Assembly (NCBI RefSeq): GCF_001660705.2 | Contig: NZ_LYBV02000007.1 | Location: forward strand, 1 to 64,000 | Length of the DNA: 64,000 nt | Origin: Saccharicrinis aurantiacus | GTDB taxonomy: Bacteria; Bacteroidota; Bacteroidia; Bacteroidales; Marinilabiliaceae | Direction: 5' to 3' | Shown: positions 55,087-63,069 of the stretch, in pieces | Position numbering within the stretch: position 1 is the stretch's first letter | Layout: every line of letters begins with the position of its first letter | Position numbers and translations under genes: made by a program | Notes under the pieces: model-generated | The model's input: the letters and a program-made list of their open reading frames with translations, nothing else | Databases searched by the model: none | Told to the model about the DNA's origin: nothing

Positions 55087-55701
55087 ATGAAGAAACTATT
55101 ACGAGTTGTAAATGTAATTGCTGTGTTAGGTTTAGTATTGGTATTATCTGTAGCGTGTAATAATACTCAATCATCATCAGGAACAGCAGCTAACACGAAT
55201 GGAAGTTCTGTGGCTCAGTTAGGTTCTACATTCCCAATTGCATATATTGATACCGATAGCCTACTAAGGGCTTATGAATATGCAGTATTCTTACAAGAGG
55301 AATTGTTGAAAAAAGAAGAAAAGTCAAGAACTGATTTTAACGAGGAGGCTAAGAAATTACAATCTCAAATGAATGAATTTCAGCGTAAAGTTCAGAATAA
55401 TGGATTTTTATCTAGAGAACGTGCTGAGCAGGAGCAAATGAAGTTAATGCAACGTGAGCAGGAGTTACAGGGCTTAAATAATAAGTTGTCTAACGAATTA
55501 ATGGTGGAGCAAAATAGTCTTAATAGTGAATTAAGAGATAGTATCACATCATACCTTGCTGAGTTAAACAGCGATGGAAGATATAAGCTTATATTAAGTA
55601 ATACATTACAAGATAATGTACTTTATAGTGTTGATGAGGTAAATATTACTCAATCCGTTATTAATGCATTAAATGGCCGTTACGCTGCAAGCAAAAAGTA
55701 A
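55087..55701 (+). CDS. OmpH/Skp-family lipoprotein chaperone
   Basis: A 204-residue lipoprotein with signal MKKLLRVVNVIAVLGLVLVLSVAC and lipidated C24. After a Ser/Asn/Gly linker comes the OmpH-type start (IAYIDTDSLLRAYEYA), a long coiled coil rich in Glu, Lys and Gln (about 75-150), and a C-terminal strand-helix (YKLILSNTLQDNVLYS, ITQSVINALNGRY). The layout is that of Skp/OmpH periplasmic chaperones, which carry outer-membrane proteins; being lipidated fits a membrane-tethered variant. It may assist the nearby barrel protein, by inference. It ends at a strong terminator. Confidence 0.87.
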   Translation: MKKLLRVVNVIAVLGLVLVLSVACNNTQSSSGTAANTNGSSVAQLGSTFPIAYIDTDSLLRAYEYAVFLQEELLKKEEKSRTDFNEEAKKLQSQMNEFQRKVQNNGFLSRERAEQEQMKLMQREQELQGLNNKLSNELMVEQNSLNSELRDSITSYLAELNSDGRYKLILSNTLQDNVLYSVDEVNITQSVINALNGRYAASKK

Positions 55702-55725
55702 TATTGTATAAAATATATTAGATTT

Positions 55726-55756
55726 AAGCAGATTCTTTTAGAGTCTGCTTTTTTTA
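55726..55756 (+). terminator. Terminator after the OmpH-like gene
   Basis: AAGCAGATTC (55726-55735) and GAGTCTGCTT (55741-55750) form a 10-pair stem with one G-U pair around a 5-base loop, followed by TTTTTAT. It is a standard rho-independent terminator. Confidence 0.87.
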
Positions 55757-55779
55757 TGTCAATTTTATAAAAGGATTAT

Positions 55780-57039
55780 ATGATTACTCGATATAATAAA
55801 TACCTCCAAAAGCATACTAGTCTAGCTCAAGGTTTAGAGATTAAACATGCAACTCGTGCTGATATTATTGTGGTTATTCCAGTTTATTTAGAAGATAATT
55901 TAGAGGCCACATTAAGCTCCTTGATAAATACCGGGCGTGCATCAATGCAATTAGCAGTCTATTTAGTTGTAAATGCAAAACAGGGCGCAAGCGAGGATGT
56001 CTTAAATCAACAAGAAGATACTTATAAATACTTACTAAAATTTGCAGCACAACATACAGGTATCACTTTTATTCCCATAAGAGCATTTGAATTATCTGCC
56101 AAGCATTTTGGGGCTGGTTTAGCACGTAAAATAGGAATGGATGAAGCCATACGCCATTTCAATGCGTTTAATAACGAAAATGGGGTAATACTATCCTTAG
56201 ATGCGGATTCTTTAGTTGAGGAAAATTATTTTTCGAGTGTATCCAAGTTTTTTAAGGATGATAAGAAAATAGGATGTTCCATAAATTTTGAGCACCCCTT
56301 AAATGAAGAATTGTATGGAAGTGAGCTGGTAGAAGCCATTACTCAGTATGAATTGCACCTTCGTTATTATGTAGAGGCATTAAAGTATATAAACTTCCCT
56401 TATGCCTTTCATACAGTAGGTTCATGTTTTGCCGTTAAAGCTGATGCTTATGTAAAAGTGGGTGGAATGAATAGGCGCCAGGGAGGTGAGGAGTTTTACT
56501 TTATTCAGAAAATAGTACAAGTGGGCGAGTATGGTAATATAAATGATACTACAGTTTACCCTTCGCCTCGCATTTCTAATCGGGTACCTTTTGGTACAGG
56601 TCCAACAGTCAAACGAATTGTTGAGGATGAGGAAGAATACTTAAGTTACAACCTACAGGCGTTTATAGATCTTAAAGTCTTGTTTGATTCAAGTGAGAAG
56701 TACTATAAAATTGATGCAGATCAATATCAGGCAGAAATATTAAACTTGCCAGGCAGAGTCCGCAGCTACCTTTTAAATAGCGGCTTTTTTAGCGAGCTGG
56801 ATAACTTAAATCGCAACTGCTCTAATGTAACTACGTTTACCAAAAGATTTTTTCAAATATTTAGTGCTTTTAGCATCGTTAAGTATATCAACTATACCCA
56901 CGAACATTTTATTGAAAAGGTGCCAGTAAGTGATGCGGCTCTCGATTTATTGGAATTATTGGAGTACGATACAGGTGATATTTTTGATACTGATGAGATT
57001 CTTCATTTTTATAAAAAGCTTCATAAGGGTTTGGTTTAA
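55780..57039 (+). CDS. GT2-family glycosyltransferase
   Basis: A 419-residue cytosolic glycosyltransferase with a GT-A fold. The N-terminus reads DIIVVIPVYLEDNLEATLSSL, the nucleotide-binding start, and the DxD-type metal motif is SLDADSLVEENY. A GGMNRRQGGEEFYFIQK block corresponds to the acceptor/catalytic region of GT2 enzymes. The C-terminal third lacks membrane helices. The substrate is unknown; no polysaccharide or glycosylation genes are adjacent. It begins 24 bases after the OmpH terminator and has a hairpin at its end. Confidence 0.85.
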   Translation: MITRYNKYLQKHTSLAQGLEIKHATRADIIVVIPVYLEDNLEATLSSLINTGRASMQLAVYLVVNAKQGASEDVLNQQEDTYKYLLKFAAQHTGITFIPIRAFELSAKHFGAGLARKIGMDEAIRHFNAFNNENGVILSLDADSLVEENYFSSVSKFFKDDKKIGCSINFEHPLNEELYGSELVEAITQYELHLRYYVEALKYINFPYAFHTVGSCFAVKADAYVKVGGMNRRQGGEEFYFIQKIVQVGEYGNINDTTVYPSPRISNRVPFGTGPTVKRIVEDEEEYLSYNLQAFIDLKVLFDSSEKYYKIDADQYQAEILNLPGRVRSYLLNSGFFSELDNLNRNCSNVTTFTKRFFQIFSAFSIVKYINYTHEHFIEKVPVSDAALDLLELLEYDTGDIFDTDEILHFYKKLHKGLV

Positions 57040-57071
57040 TAAAATACACCTTCCAAATAATGGACTATAAG

Positions 57072-57124
57072 CATTTATCTGGTTAACAATTACCAGATAA
57101 ATGATCGTACTTTAGTATGCTTTT
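57072..57124 (+). terminator. Hairpin with alternative pairing after the GT2 gene
   Basis: CATTTATCTGGT (57072-57083) and ACCAGATAAATG (57092-57103) are perfect 12-base arms with an 8-base loop. AAGCAT at the left foot can instead pair with ATGCTT at the far right, next to a T-run (57119-57124). It probably ends the GT2 transcript; the competing pairing is a curiosity. Confidence 0.65.
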
Positions 57125-57142
57125 TATGTTTACCATATTGTG

Positions 57143-57150
57143 TATATTTG
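57143..57150 (+). promoter_or_regulatory. Putative promoter of the LytM-like gene
   Basis: TATATTTG matches TAnnTTTG, 27 bases before the start codon at 57178. No clear -33 element. Its place directly after the upstream terminator supports it. Confidence 0.38.
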
Positions 57151-57177
57151 TTTTACCTAAAACAAATATGACAATTT

Positions 57178-58131
57178 ATGAAAACGTACTTATCTCTATT
57201 AATTGGAGTAATAGTCCTATTATTCCCAGTAACTCTAATTAATGCTCAAAGTAAAACAATCACCGTAGATTATAAATATAACGATGATAGAAGTATTGAT
57301 TTTACTTATACTAAGAGCAAGCCTGGAACCTATTACTTAACCTTTGAGTTTACCAAGTTAGAAAACTCATCTTCAAGCCATATAATTCAGCAGAAAGTTC
57401 AAGGGGCATCAGGAACGCTGTTTACCCTTACACCTATAGATGAACAAAAAGGAATTAGTTTTGGCTATAAGTTTCATTATATTTTAGGAGATCCATATGC
57501 TAGGATTGATAAAGAATTCCCTTATTGTTTACCGTTTAAAAGCGGTAAATCCCTCAAGGTGATGGAGTCTTCATTGATAAACGAGAAATATTTTGGCGCT
57601 AAGAAATCGAAAACCTGGAAATCTTATTCGGTTCGCAGACTAAAGCAGGATACGGTTTGTTGTATGCGAAAAGGAACAGTTATTGAAATAGTTGACGAGC
57701 ACAGCCCCGATTTGAGTGTGAAAAAGTCGTATACCAGTAAGCGGAATCGCATCGTAGTAGAGCACAATGATGGAACTTATGCCTCCTATAAGGGATTTGA
57801 AAAAGGGGGTATTTTTGTAGAGCTTGGACAAGTCGTTTATCCGCAAACAGATCTGGGTATTTTGTCTAAGTTTACCGAAGACTATTGTTTATTGCATTTT
57901 GCAGTTTATTATTTAAGCGATGCCGATGAGGAATTTAAGGAAGATGTTAAAATGAGTGATACTCAAAGTAGGTATCATTATTTAACACCTTACTTTATTA
58001 GCGATCGGGGTACACTTCAATTAATAAATACACACAATTATTCAGTTGTTTTAAATAATGAGATTCTAACCAAAGAGTTTACACGCAGAGAAAAAAAGAA
58101 ATATACTAAAGAGCCTGAATTATTTTTATAG
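57178..58131 (+). CDS. Exported LytM/M23-like protein lacking zinc ligands
   Basis: A 317-residue exported protein with signal peptide ending TLINAQ. The N-half (about 25-135) is beta-rich and may be Ig-like. Residues about 155-250 resemble the LytM/M23 beta fold (GTVIEIVDEHSP, NRIVVEHNDGTYASYKGF, ELGQVVYPQTDLGIL, CLLHFAVYYL). The usual zinc ligands are missing: the YxH strand reads YKGF and the HxH motif reads LLH. It is therefore probably a non-enzymatic binding protein, as in other degenerate LytM factors that regulate cell-wall hydrolases, or its family is different. Confidence 0.7.
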   Translation: MKTYLSLLIGVIVLLFPVTLINAQSKTITVDYKYNDDRSIDFTYTKSKPGTYYLTFEFTKLENSSSSHIIQQKVQGASGTLFTLTPIDEQKGISFGYKFHYILGDPYARIDKEFPYCLPFKSGKSLKVMESSLINEKYFGAKKSKTWKSYSVRRLKQDTVCCMRKGTVIEIVDEHSPDLSVKKSYTSKRNRIVVEHNDGTYASYKGFEKGGIFVELGQVVYPQTDLGILSKFTEDYCLLHFAVYYLSDADEEFKEDVKMSDTQSRYHYLTPYFISDRGTLQLINTHNYSVVLNNEILTKEFTRREKKKYTKEPELFL

Positions 58132-58213
58132 GATAGTGTTAATCTCAGATATTTAGAGGTTTTAGTATCCCGAGATAGGGTAACTATCTAACACGATTGA
58201 GATATCGCAGAAA

Positions 58214-59263
58214 TCAGTGGGCACTGGTATTGCTTTTTACGATGCTGAGCACTTTTTTATCAAGTTCGTAAATTACCCACCCGCCTATTAAACCAATAAT
58301 ACAACCAATAATATTATCAAATAATCTGTCTATCATGCTAGCCGAACTAATGCCAACATCGGTGGCATTAAAGTCGGTTAGTAAAATAGTTAATGGCGTT
58401 ATAAACATTACAGCCAAGCCATAGTTACGCGGTATTAGGTTTCCAATAATAAACTGAAGCGACATAATACCTACTATAATGGCCATGGGCGAACTAACAT
58501 ATAAAGATAATACCCATGCTATACCAACTCCAATACTTGTGCCTAAAACTCTATGTATACTGCGTATTTTCATATGCGAAAAGTTCACTCCTTGTAAAAC
58601 GGTTAAGCAAGCTATGGGTACCCAATAAGGTTTATTTAAGTCAAAGTAAAAGGCCACATATAGCGATATCGACATAAATAAACCAACCACTAAGGATTGT
58701 TTAGCATCAAAACTACTATCAAAAGCAATGTATACTTTTGAGGGGCTATCTTCTTTTGTTCTTGTAAGAATGCTATATATAAAGGCAATAATGCAAGTGC
58801 TTATGGTACCTAATGCTACTAAACCAACCATTAAAGGCATTGTATCTGCATTTATAGGTATGCACACCATTACCGATGCAGCCATTATAAAAAAGAAACT
58901 ACGTGGGTAGTGTAGCTTGTAATAGTTCGATAACCAATGTACCGCCGAGGAGTATATCCCAAAAGAAAGCACAGCAGCAATACTGTTAAAACTAAAAAGT
59001 AGTCCAATTGCCACAGACACAATCATTGTAAATGAGCATAGAAACATGCATAACATTTTGTTGGCTGTTGATAACTTATTAGGGTAGTACAAGGCTACTA
59101 AGCTTGGCATAGTTGCCATTAATCCGTATTCAAACCGATCTATAAGTAAACAAATAAGTAATGGAGTACCTATGCAGATAGCATGAAATAATGGTAAGTG
59201 CCACTCTGATTGTGCCGGTTTTAATTCAACTAAGTTTAATAGAGTTTCTTTTTTTGTTAGCAT
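58214..59263 (-). CDS. FUSC-like multi-pass membrane protein
   Basis: A 349-residue inner-membrane protein with about ten hydrophobic segments in two blocks, the layout of FUSC/aromatic-acid exporter-type proteins. The second block includes KPYWVPIACLTVLQGVNFS and MKIRSIHRVLGTSIGVGIAW, which match the core of that family (WVPxTxxxxLxP-type and RxxGTxxG). The ATG at 59263 is preferred to a TTG at 59302 because it follows directly with LTKKETLLNLVEL. The exported substrate is unknown; it lacks the large cytoplasmic domain of bigger members. Confidence 0.8.
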   Translation of the reverse strand: MLTKKETLLNLVELKPAQSEWHLPLFHAICIGTPLLICLLIDRFEYGLMATMPSLVALYYPNKLSTANKMLCMFLCSFTMIVSVAIGLLFSFNSIAAVLSFGIYSSAVHWLSNYYKLHYPRSFFFIMAASVMVCIPINADTMPLMVGLVALGTISTCIIAFIYSILTRTKEDSPSKVYIAFDSSFDAKQSLVVGLFMSISLYVAFYFDLNKPYWVPIACLTVLQGVNFSHMKIRSIHRVLGTSIGVGIAWVLSLYVSSPMAIIVGIMSLQFIIGNLIPRNYGLAVMFITPLTILLTDFNATDVGISSASMIDRLFDNIIGCIIGLIGGWVIYELDKKVLSIVKSNTSAH

Positions 59264-59437
59264 TATTAGGTGTTTAGGGTCGTAGAATAAAGGTTTCTTC
59301 AAGGTTTTATCAAACGCAGTTTATTACCAACTTAACCACAATATTTAATATAACTTACTGTAGTTAAATTGGTATAAACCCGAATGTAAATAGATAGAAC
59401 TAATTTTGTATGAGTATGGTCTATTTACTAGGTAAAA

Positions 59438-59971
59438 CTATAAATTATAGTCTTCAAACTGTATGGCTTTCGATTGTAATACGGTGTTAATATTGTTGAT
59501 ATCAACGGCATTAGTATTTAAAAAATCAGAAGGTACTACTACTATTTTAAAAACTTCAGTTCTTGTAGGTGCAAGCTCTGCAATATTAAAGTTGCCCTCT
59601 AAAAAGAAAGTAACATCAAAAATATCATCAAGATCCCCATCGTAACTGCTGTTAAAAACATAGTTGTATATTAATATTCTTCCATCATCTAAAAAAGTGG
59701 TTCTTGGTAAAGGGCTCCAAATATCCTCACCATTACTATGGTTTTCTAGCCTATAAGCAAGTACAGCATCCGATTCAAAAGGTCTGAACCCATTTTCGGC
59801 AAAATCAAATACAAACGAATAGCCATTTTCTGGAGTAAATTGTCCTTCGGTTTCAAATGTTGTTCCAACAAAAACATTGTCATCATTACTCGGAGGAGCA
59901 TCGATAGAATCGGAGCAGGAGCTCAGAATTAGCAAAAAGCCAATTAAAAAAGTACTAATTTTATGCATCAT
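59438..59971 (-). CDS. Lipoprotein of unknown function
   Basis: A 177-residue lipoprotein with signal MMHKISTFLIGFLLILSSC and lipidated C19, followed by an acidic Ser/Asp/Asn linker. The mature part is rich in aromatic and acidic residues (GYSFVFDFAENGFRPFESD, YVFNSSYDGDLDDIFDVTFF) and probably forms beta strands. No family is recognised. It lies between a small membrane protein gene and the FUSC-like gene; the 174-base gap to the latter suggests separate transcription. Confidence 0.7.
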   Translation of the reverse strand: MMHKISTFLIGFLLILSSCSDSIDAPPSNDDNVFVGTTFETEGQFTPENGYSFVFDFAENGFRPFESDAVLAYRLENHSNGEDIWSPLPRTTFLDDGRILIYNYVFNSSYDGDLDDIFDVTFFLEGNFNIAELAPTRTEVFKIVVVPSDFLNTNAVDINNINTVLQSKAIQFEDYNL

Positions 59972-59993
59972 GTGTTATATTATCTATGTATGA

Positions 59994-60317
59994 TTAACGC
60001 GTAAATTTTCTGAAACTTACATATAAATCGAGAGTTGCAGTAATGAGAACCCCAATAATCCAATAACCTTTATTTAAAAAAATGCCAATGGTAGCAGCCA
60101 ATAGCGCCAAGGCACTTACCACTAAAATACTATGTAAGCGTCTGTTTTCAAATTTACCATTTAGCATATTGTATAATCTAACTCCTAAAAACGGAATTAA
60201 ACCTAGTGCAAGTATATAGGCTGCATATTCAACATCGTTAAGCTGAAATAAAATGCCAATTACAATCAATGCCATGCCAATATAATAGCTAATGGTAAGT
60301 GTTTTTATTAAGTTCAT
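59994..60317 (-). CDS. Small four-helix membrane protein
   Basis: A 107-residue integral membrane protein with about four hydrophobic segments (near 7-23, 30-47, 63-81 and 85-98) and short loops. The sequence resembles general gliding/DUF membrane proteins of Bacteroidota but no family is recognised. It is 22 bases upstream of the lipoprotein gene in transcription order, so the two may be co-transcribed. Confidence 0.62.
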   Translation of the reverse strand: MNLIKTLTISYYIGMALIVIGILFQLNDVEYAAYILALGLIPFLGVRLYNMLNGKFENRRLHSILVVSALALLAATIGIFLNKGYWIIGVLITATLDLYVSFRKFTR

Positions 60318-60373
60318 TATATGATTAATTTATTTTTTTGAATCAAGGTAAGTCAGAGGTAAATTACTTTAGT

Positions 60374-60673
60374 TTACTTTTCAATAATCACGAAAATATC
60401 TTCGTTTTTCTTTTTCATTAAGTATTGCTCACGGGCAAATTTTTCAAGGCTTTTAGCATTCTCCTGAATCTCGTGTAGCTTTCGTTGGTTTTGCTCAATC
60501 TCCACTATATAATGCTCCTTTTGCTGCTCCAATTCAGCAATTCTTCTCGATAATTTATACTTGTGCAAAAGGTTATTTGCATCAAAAAAACCGAGCCACA
60601 CAATAAATACCACAAAGCTAATTATGTATTTATTTCGCAGGTAAGGAGGAATATTTACTTTGGGTAATTGCAT
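60374..60673 (-). CDS. DivIC/FtsB-family cell-division protein
   Basis: A 99-residue bitopic membrane protein. A short cytoplasmic head precedes the membrane helix (YIISFVVFIVWLGFF), followed by a leucine-zipper-like periplasmic coiled coil (LEQQKEHYIVEIEQNQRKLHE). The terminal LEKFAREQYLMKKKNEDIFVI contains the conserved AREQYxMKxxxEDxF block of septum formation initiators in this phylum. It links divisome proteins FtsL and FtsQ to septal wall synthesis. It is downstream of pruA but separated by a terminator. Confidence 0.9.
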   Translation of the reverse strand: MQLPKVNIPPYLRNKYIISFVVFIVWLGFFDANNLLHKYKLSRRIAELEQQKEHYIVEIEQNQRKLHEIQENAKSLEKFAREQYLMKKKNEDIFVIIEK

Positions 60674-60738
60674 AAACTAAAATATGGCTCAAAGTTAATA
60701 TTTTTGCAATACTATTTTCTAGCCTCGTAAAAAAAATA

Positions 60739-60767
60739 AGCGCCTACCTATCTGTTAGGTAAGCGCT
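60739..60767 (-). terminator. Terminator after pruA
   Basis: AGCGCCTACCTA (60739-60750) and TAGGTAAGCGCT (60756-60767) are 12-base arms with one mismatch around a 5-base loop. Read on the minus strand the hairpin is followed by a run of Ts, giving a rho-independent terminator between pruA and the DivIC gene. Confidence 0.85.
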
Positions 60768-60827
60768 ACTTCTATTTCTTTAATGGTATCATTAACAATT
60801 GATAATTAACCATTCGTAATTATGCTA

Positions 60828-62459
60828 CTATTCTTTATCCAAAAACGGGTATTTAAAATCGTGAGCAGGTACAAAAGTTTCTTTTATGGTACGCGGACTT
60901 ACCCAACGCATTAAGTTACTTGCCGAACCGGCCTTATCGTTAGTTCCCGATCCACGTCCACCACCAAATGGTTGCTGACCAACAACAGCACCGGTAGGTT
61001 TATCGTTTATATAAAAGTTACCCGCAGCATTGCTCAATCTTTTGGTAGCCAATTCAGCAGCATATCTATCTTGCGAGAAAATTGCTCCTGTTAAAGCATA
61101 CATTGATGTGCTATCCAATATGTCCATGGTTTCTTCAAATTTGTTATCCTCATAAACATACATGGTAACTACTGGGCCAAACAATTCTTCCTCCATGGTG
61201 GCATATCTTGGGTTGGTAGTAAGAATTACCGTTGGCTCAATGAAGTAACCTTTTGATTTATCGTAATTACCACCAGCAATTATTCGTGCTTCACTGCTAA
61301 CTTTGGCGGCATCAATGGCAGCAGCTAATTTATCAAACGATGCTTCATCAATAACTGCATTTATAAAGTTGCCAAAATCGGTAGGATCACCCATTTTCAT
61401 TTCGGCCATCTGCGCAAGCATAGGAGCAACAATCTCTTCACTTCTGCTTTCAGGAATATATACTCTTGAAGCGGCAGAACATTTCTGTCCTTGATACTCA
61501 AAACCACCTCTTACAATTCCGGTAGCAACCGCTAAGGCATCGCACGATTTGTGTGCAATAATAAAGTCTTTACCACCTGTTTCGCCAACAATACGCGGAT
61601 ACGATTTATAATTGTGGATATTCTCACCAATGGTTTTCCAAATGTTTTGAAATACCTTGGTTGAACCTGTAAAGTGTATGCCCGCAAAATCGGGGTGCGA
61701 TAATACTTCTTGAGCCACAACTGGACCAGATGCGTAAACCAAGTTGATAACACCATCAGGAACACCTGCTTTTATAAAAATCTCCATTAAAACCTGCGCT
61801 GAATAAACTGCTGTTTTCGATGGTTTCCAAACTACAGTATTTCCCATTAGGGCAGGGGCCATAGGTAAGTTACCAGCAATTGAGGTAAAGTTGAATGGAG
61901 TAAGTGCAAAAACAAAACCTTCTAATGGACGATATTCCACACGGTTCCACATGCCCGGTGCCGATTCTGGTTGTTCAGCATAAATATCTGTCATGTACTG
62001 CACGTTAAATCTTAAAAAATCAGCATACTCACAAGCGGCATCAATCTCGGCTTGATAAGCATTTTTACTTTGACCTAACATGGTAGCTGCATTAATCTTA
62101 GCACGGTAAGGGCCTGCAACTAGGTCTGCAGCTTTTAAAAATATAGCCGCTCTATGTTCCCAACTTAATTTAGTCCAGGCGTCTTTTGCTTTCAGCGCAG
62201 CATCAATGGCCATGTGTACATGCGTTTCATCGCCTTGGTGATAATAACCTAAACAGTGGCTGTGTTTATGTGGTGGGTGAATTGATATTTTATTGTCAGT
62301 GCGTACTTCCTTGCCGCCAATATACATAGGTATATCTAACTCAACATTCATTAGTGTACCTAAAGCTTTTTTTAATTCAGCTCTTTCAGTAGTATCCGGA
62401 GCATAGCTTAAAACTGGTTCATTTTCGGCAATGGGTACATTAAAAATTCCTTTGGGCAT
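60828..62459 (-). CDS. pruA: L-glutamate gamma-semialdehyde (P5C) dehydrogenase
   Basis: This 543-residue NAD-dependent aldehyde dehydrogenase oxidises glutamate-gamma-semialdehyde (P5C) to glutamate in proline catabolism. E293 in VGETGGKDF and catalytic C327 in YQGQKCSAASRVY are present, with TPFNFTSIAGN and FTGSTKVFQNIW from the cofactor region. The C-terminal GQQPFGGGRGSGTNDKAG is typical of this single-domain P5C dehydrogenase class. There is no fused proline dehydrogenase and no putA/prodh gene in the window. It is a single gene with its own terminator. Confidence 0.95.
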   Translation of the reverse strand: MPKGIFNVPIAENEPVLSYAPDTTERAELKKALGTLMNVELDIPMYIGGKEVRTDNKISIHPPHKHSHCLGYYHQGDETHVHMAIDAALKAKDAWTKLSWEHRAAIFLKAADLVAGPYRAKINAATMLGQSKNAYQAEIDAACEYADFLRFNVQYMTDIYAEQPESAPGMWNRVEYRPLEGFVFALTPFNFTSIAGNLPMAPALMGNTVVWKPSKTAVYSAQVLMEIFIKAGVPDGVINLVYASGPVVAQEVLSHPDFAGIHFTGSTKVFQNIWKTIGENIHNYKSYPRIVGETGGKDFIIAHKSCDALAVATGIVRGGFEYQGQKCSAASRVYIPESRSEEIVAPMLAQMAEMKMGDPTDFGNFINAVIDEASFDKLAAAIDAAKVSSEARIIAGGNYDKSKGYFIEPTVILTTNPRYATMEEELFGPVVTMYVYEDNKFEETMDILDSTSMYALTGAIFSQDRYAAELATKRLSNAAGNFYINDKPTGAVVGQQPFGGGRGSGTNDKAGSASNLMRWVSPRTIKETFVPAHDFKYPFLDKE

Positions 62460-63069
62460 AATTTTATGTTTTTAAGTTATTATTTGTTCTGTTGATATCA
62501 GTTAAAATCACATCTTCCAAATTTACAAGAAGATGGCTGCTTTTTGGCTGAAATTCGTCAGTGTTTTGATTGTTAGGAGTATGAGATAAATCAGATATTC
62601 GTTAAGATTTGTTTTAAATAAGCATTTTGTAATCTCACTTCTGAAAAAATAGGAGTGGGGTTTTATACTATTGTACTGCTATTTATTTATCAGAGCGGTA
62701 ATAATAATTCTACTAGTGCTATAGGGTGAATGATTAAGCAATTATTTTTTCACACAGTAAGCTATGTTTAAAGTAAGATATGACTTGTTAATCTTATTTT
62801 AAAAGATATTCAACCCCTTTTTTTTAGTGTTAATTCAGAGTTGTGTTGTTGTTTTATTGTATTTGGGGTTGAAAAATGGGGTCTTGTTTTTTAAACTCCG
62901 AAAAAATAAGAGTGACGGTTTGTAATTTAGCATCCACAAATAATTCTTAATGGAGAGGGGTGTTGAAAATTATTTCCAATAGAATACACAAATATATATT
63001 TATATACAATCACCTAAATAAGGTGTAATTAATCACACAAATCAATATTATTTATTAAAACAAAACACT
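62460..63069. promoter_or_regulatory. 610-base repeat-rich leader of the caspase lipoprotein gene
   Basis: No gene is supported here. The region contains a 17-base near-repeat (CTGAAAAAATAGGAGTG at 62641-62657; CCGAAAAAATAAGAGTG at 62898-62914, 15 of 17 identical). It also has a perfect inverted repeat TTCAACCCC (62809-62817) / GGGGTTGAA (62865-62873), and a dyad CACCTaaataAGGTG (63011-63025) about 45 bases before the start codon. This is a likely long regulatory leader or may include a small RNA. Confidence 0.5.

Noticed and set aside
58132-58213. Word repeats GTGTTA and ATCTCA after the LytM-like gene, looking like the suf words
   Set aside because: Arms are short and imperfect; no consistent hairpin or terminator could be drawn.
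59264-59302. Longer start for the FUSC-like gene at a TTG (59302)
   Set aside because: The ATG at 59263 is closer to the first conserved part. The TTG-derived peptide has no family support, though it cannot be excluded.
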